A stretch of DNA of 64,000 nucleotides from Halocaridina rubra (lineage: Eukaryota; Arthropoda; Malacostraca; Decapoda; Atyidae). Under the pieces are notes generated by a model. It had not been told where the DNA came from and searched no databases. It was given only the letters and a program-made list of their open reading frames with translations. Location: the NCBI GenBank assembly GCA_037179515.1, contig JAXCGZ010017030.1, positions 72,501-136,500 on the forward strand, read 5' to 3'. Below, piece after piece: positions 62,995 through 64,000 of the stretch. Each line of letters begins with the position of its first letter. The first letter of the stretch is position 1. Made by a program: the position numbers and the translations under genes.

Positions 62995-64000
62995 TATATA
63001 TTATACCCTGGTTTGTTAATGCGTTAAATACTCACCAAACTCAAATTTTACTTGAACATATATGGTCTGTCTGCTTAGTATTTTCTACTCATATCTTCGA
63101 TACTATTCAAGTGTTATAAAGTAAATACAGTATAGTAATGTACATGATTGTATTGTTTGGATATCCCGCAAGATTTCCATTGTAACATTAAAAAAAAAAA
63201 TGCAGCATCAGGGATTTATCATCTATGGCTGTCTGTACTTTTTCTCTTTGACGTGATGTGGGAGGAGAGGGGAGAAAAATTTCCAGCCCCTAGAACTTTC
63301 ATTGGTCTCTACAACACGCAATGTACAAGGGAAAAATATTTCTTCCCTCTGTACTTAGGATTTTTTTTTATCAATTTCATAAGATAATATATCACACTGG
63401 AAATGGACTAATGGCAACAGCTCTGTGAGATAAGGAAGACGGAATGGTTTCATCTTGATTTCACCATTCTCATGCCATTTGTATGCCATTCTGTAATAGA
63501 AAAATAAAACACTTGAGGTGGTTGTAATTGCAGGAACGGCTTCATTATAACTTACACATACTCACTTCTTTCATTTGTTCTGTGGCAAAAAAGTCAGGAA
63601 TTCAATTGCATTAAAGTACTCTTTTCAAATGGAAAATATAAAAGCACAACTTTATGAGAGGGCCCTTGGATATGAGGCATTTAAACTCTTTTGGAAAAAA
63701 TGCTCAATCTTGTGGACCCTTTCCATATTCACTCATCATAAACAACATTAGTGCTGTCATCTGCAATCTTTAATTCCTGTACATACATCTGAGGCATCTA
63801 CAGAATTAAGAGAATTAAAACAAATATTGTAATGAAGCTTTTTTAGAGAAAAATTATAGGTCAAACTATTTGTAATAAAAATATTACAATAATAATTTGA
63901 ATATACAATAAAAATTAAAAATTAATGGTAACTACAATCACAATTACCAATAAGTAATTAATCTTAACAAATACAGTAGATTCTTAAATGTTCTTAAATA
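62995..64000. other. AT-rich sequence, no feature recognised
   Basis: Low-complexity, AT-rich, with short poly-A and poly-T runs (near 63190 and 63362) and no convincing open frame (longest about 79 codons at 63148-63387, without recognisable motif). I see no element ends or tandem repeats. It could be single-copy intergenic DNA or old unrecognisable repeat. Confidence 0.5.

Noticed and set aside
63148..63387. Small host gene of 79 codons
   Set aside because: No motif, poor start context, follows a poly-A run, and is no longer than chance frames in this AT-rich tail.

Overview
The window reads as an intergenic or heterochromatic stretch of an animal genome, most likely a decapod crustacean (shrimp, crab or crayfish). 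That is an inference from the mix of very long (TA)n, (CA)n and (GA)n microsatellites with CR1-like, RTE-like, jockey-like, Ty3/gypsy and BEL/Pao retroelements whose protein types I associate with decapod genomes. I found no host protein-coding gene, rRNA or intact tRNA gene. Almost every protein-coding signal belongs to a transposable element, and nearly all of these are broken.

Layout. 0-6 kb: tRNA-headed SINE-like units, a (TA)n tract, an RTE-like fragment (-), a CR1-like fragment (-) carrying a (CT)n tract, a jockey fragment (+) and an 88-90 bp minisatellite. 6-12 kb: a degenerate LINE ORF1 (+), then a decayed Ty3/gypsy-type element on the minus strand (family 'Gypsy-3'). 12-19 kb: a CR1 fragment (+), then one RTE-like element (-) split by a 5'-truncated jockey insertion (+). 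19-33 kb: an old Ty3/gypsy element on the minus strand ('Gypsy-2', CsRn1-like) split by a nearly full-length CR1 (-) and by a complete gypsy insertion ('Gypsy-A', 26044-31067) with a perfect 5-bp target duplication.

33-60 kb is a three-level nest. A Gypsy-3 element (+) is cut at 34666 and resumes at 57167. The insert, 'Gypsy-B', is a sister copy of Gypsy-A and has a perfect GGTAT duplication 22.5 kb apart. Gypsy-B is itself cut by two BEL/Pao elements. BEL-1 (38042-43218) has 399-bp LTRs that are about 98% identical and an ACAGT duplication, and it has a long open gag-pol but no integrase. BEL-2 (44440-56670) has (GA)n-bearing LTRs, a leader with an array of hairpin-forming repeats, and an internal multi-kb tandem duplication. 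60-62 kb: an inverted SINE-like unit followed by five head-to-tail units of about 273 bp, each with pol III A- and B-box-like sequences. 62-63 kb: two short inverted-repeat DNA transposons inserted at TA inside (TA)n repeats. The last 1 kb is AT-rich with no recognised feature.

The order of insertion can be read directly: Gypsy-2 and Gypsy-3 are oldest, CR1, Gypsy-A and Gypsy-B followed, and BEL-2 and then BEL-1 (judged by LTR identity) came last. Coordinates of LTRs and target duplications were read base by base. Edges of decayed LINE fragments are approximate. LTR identities are my own counts by eye.
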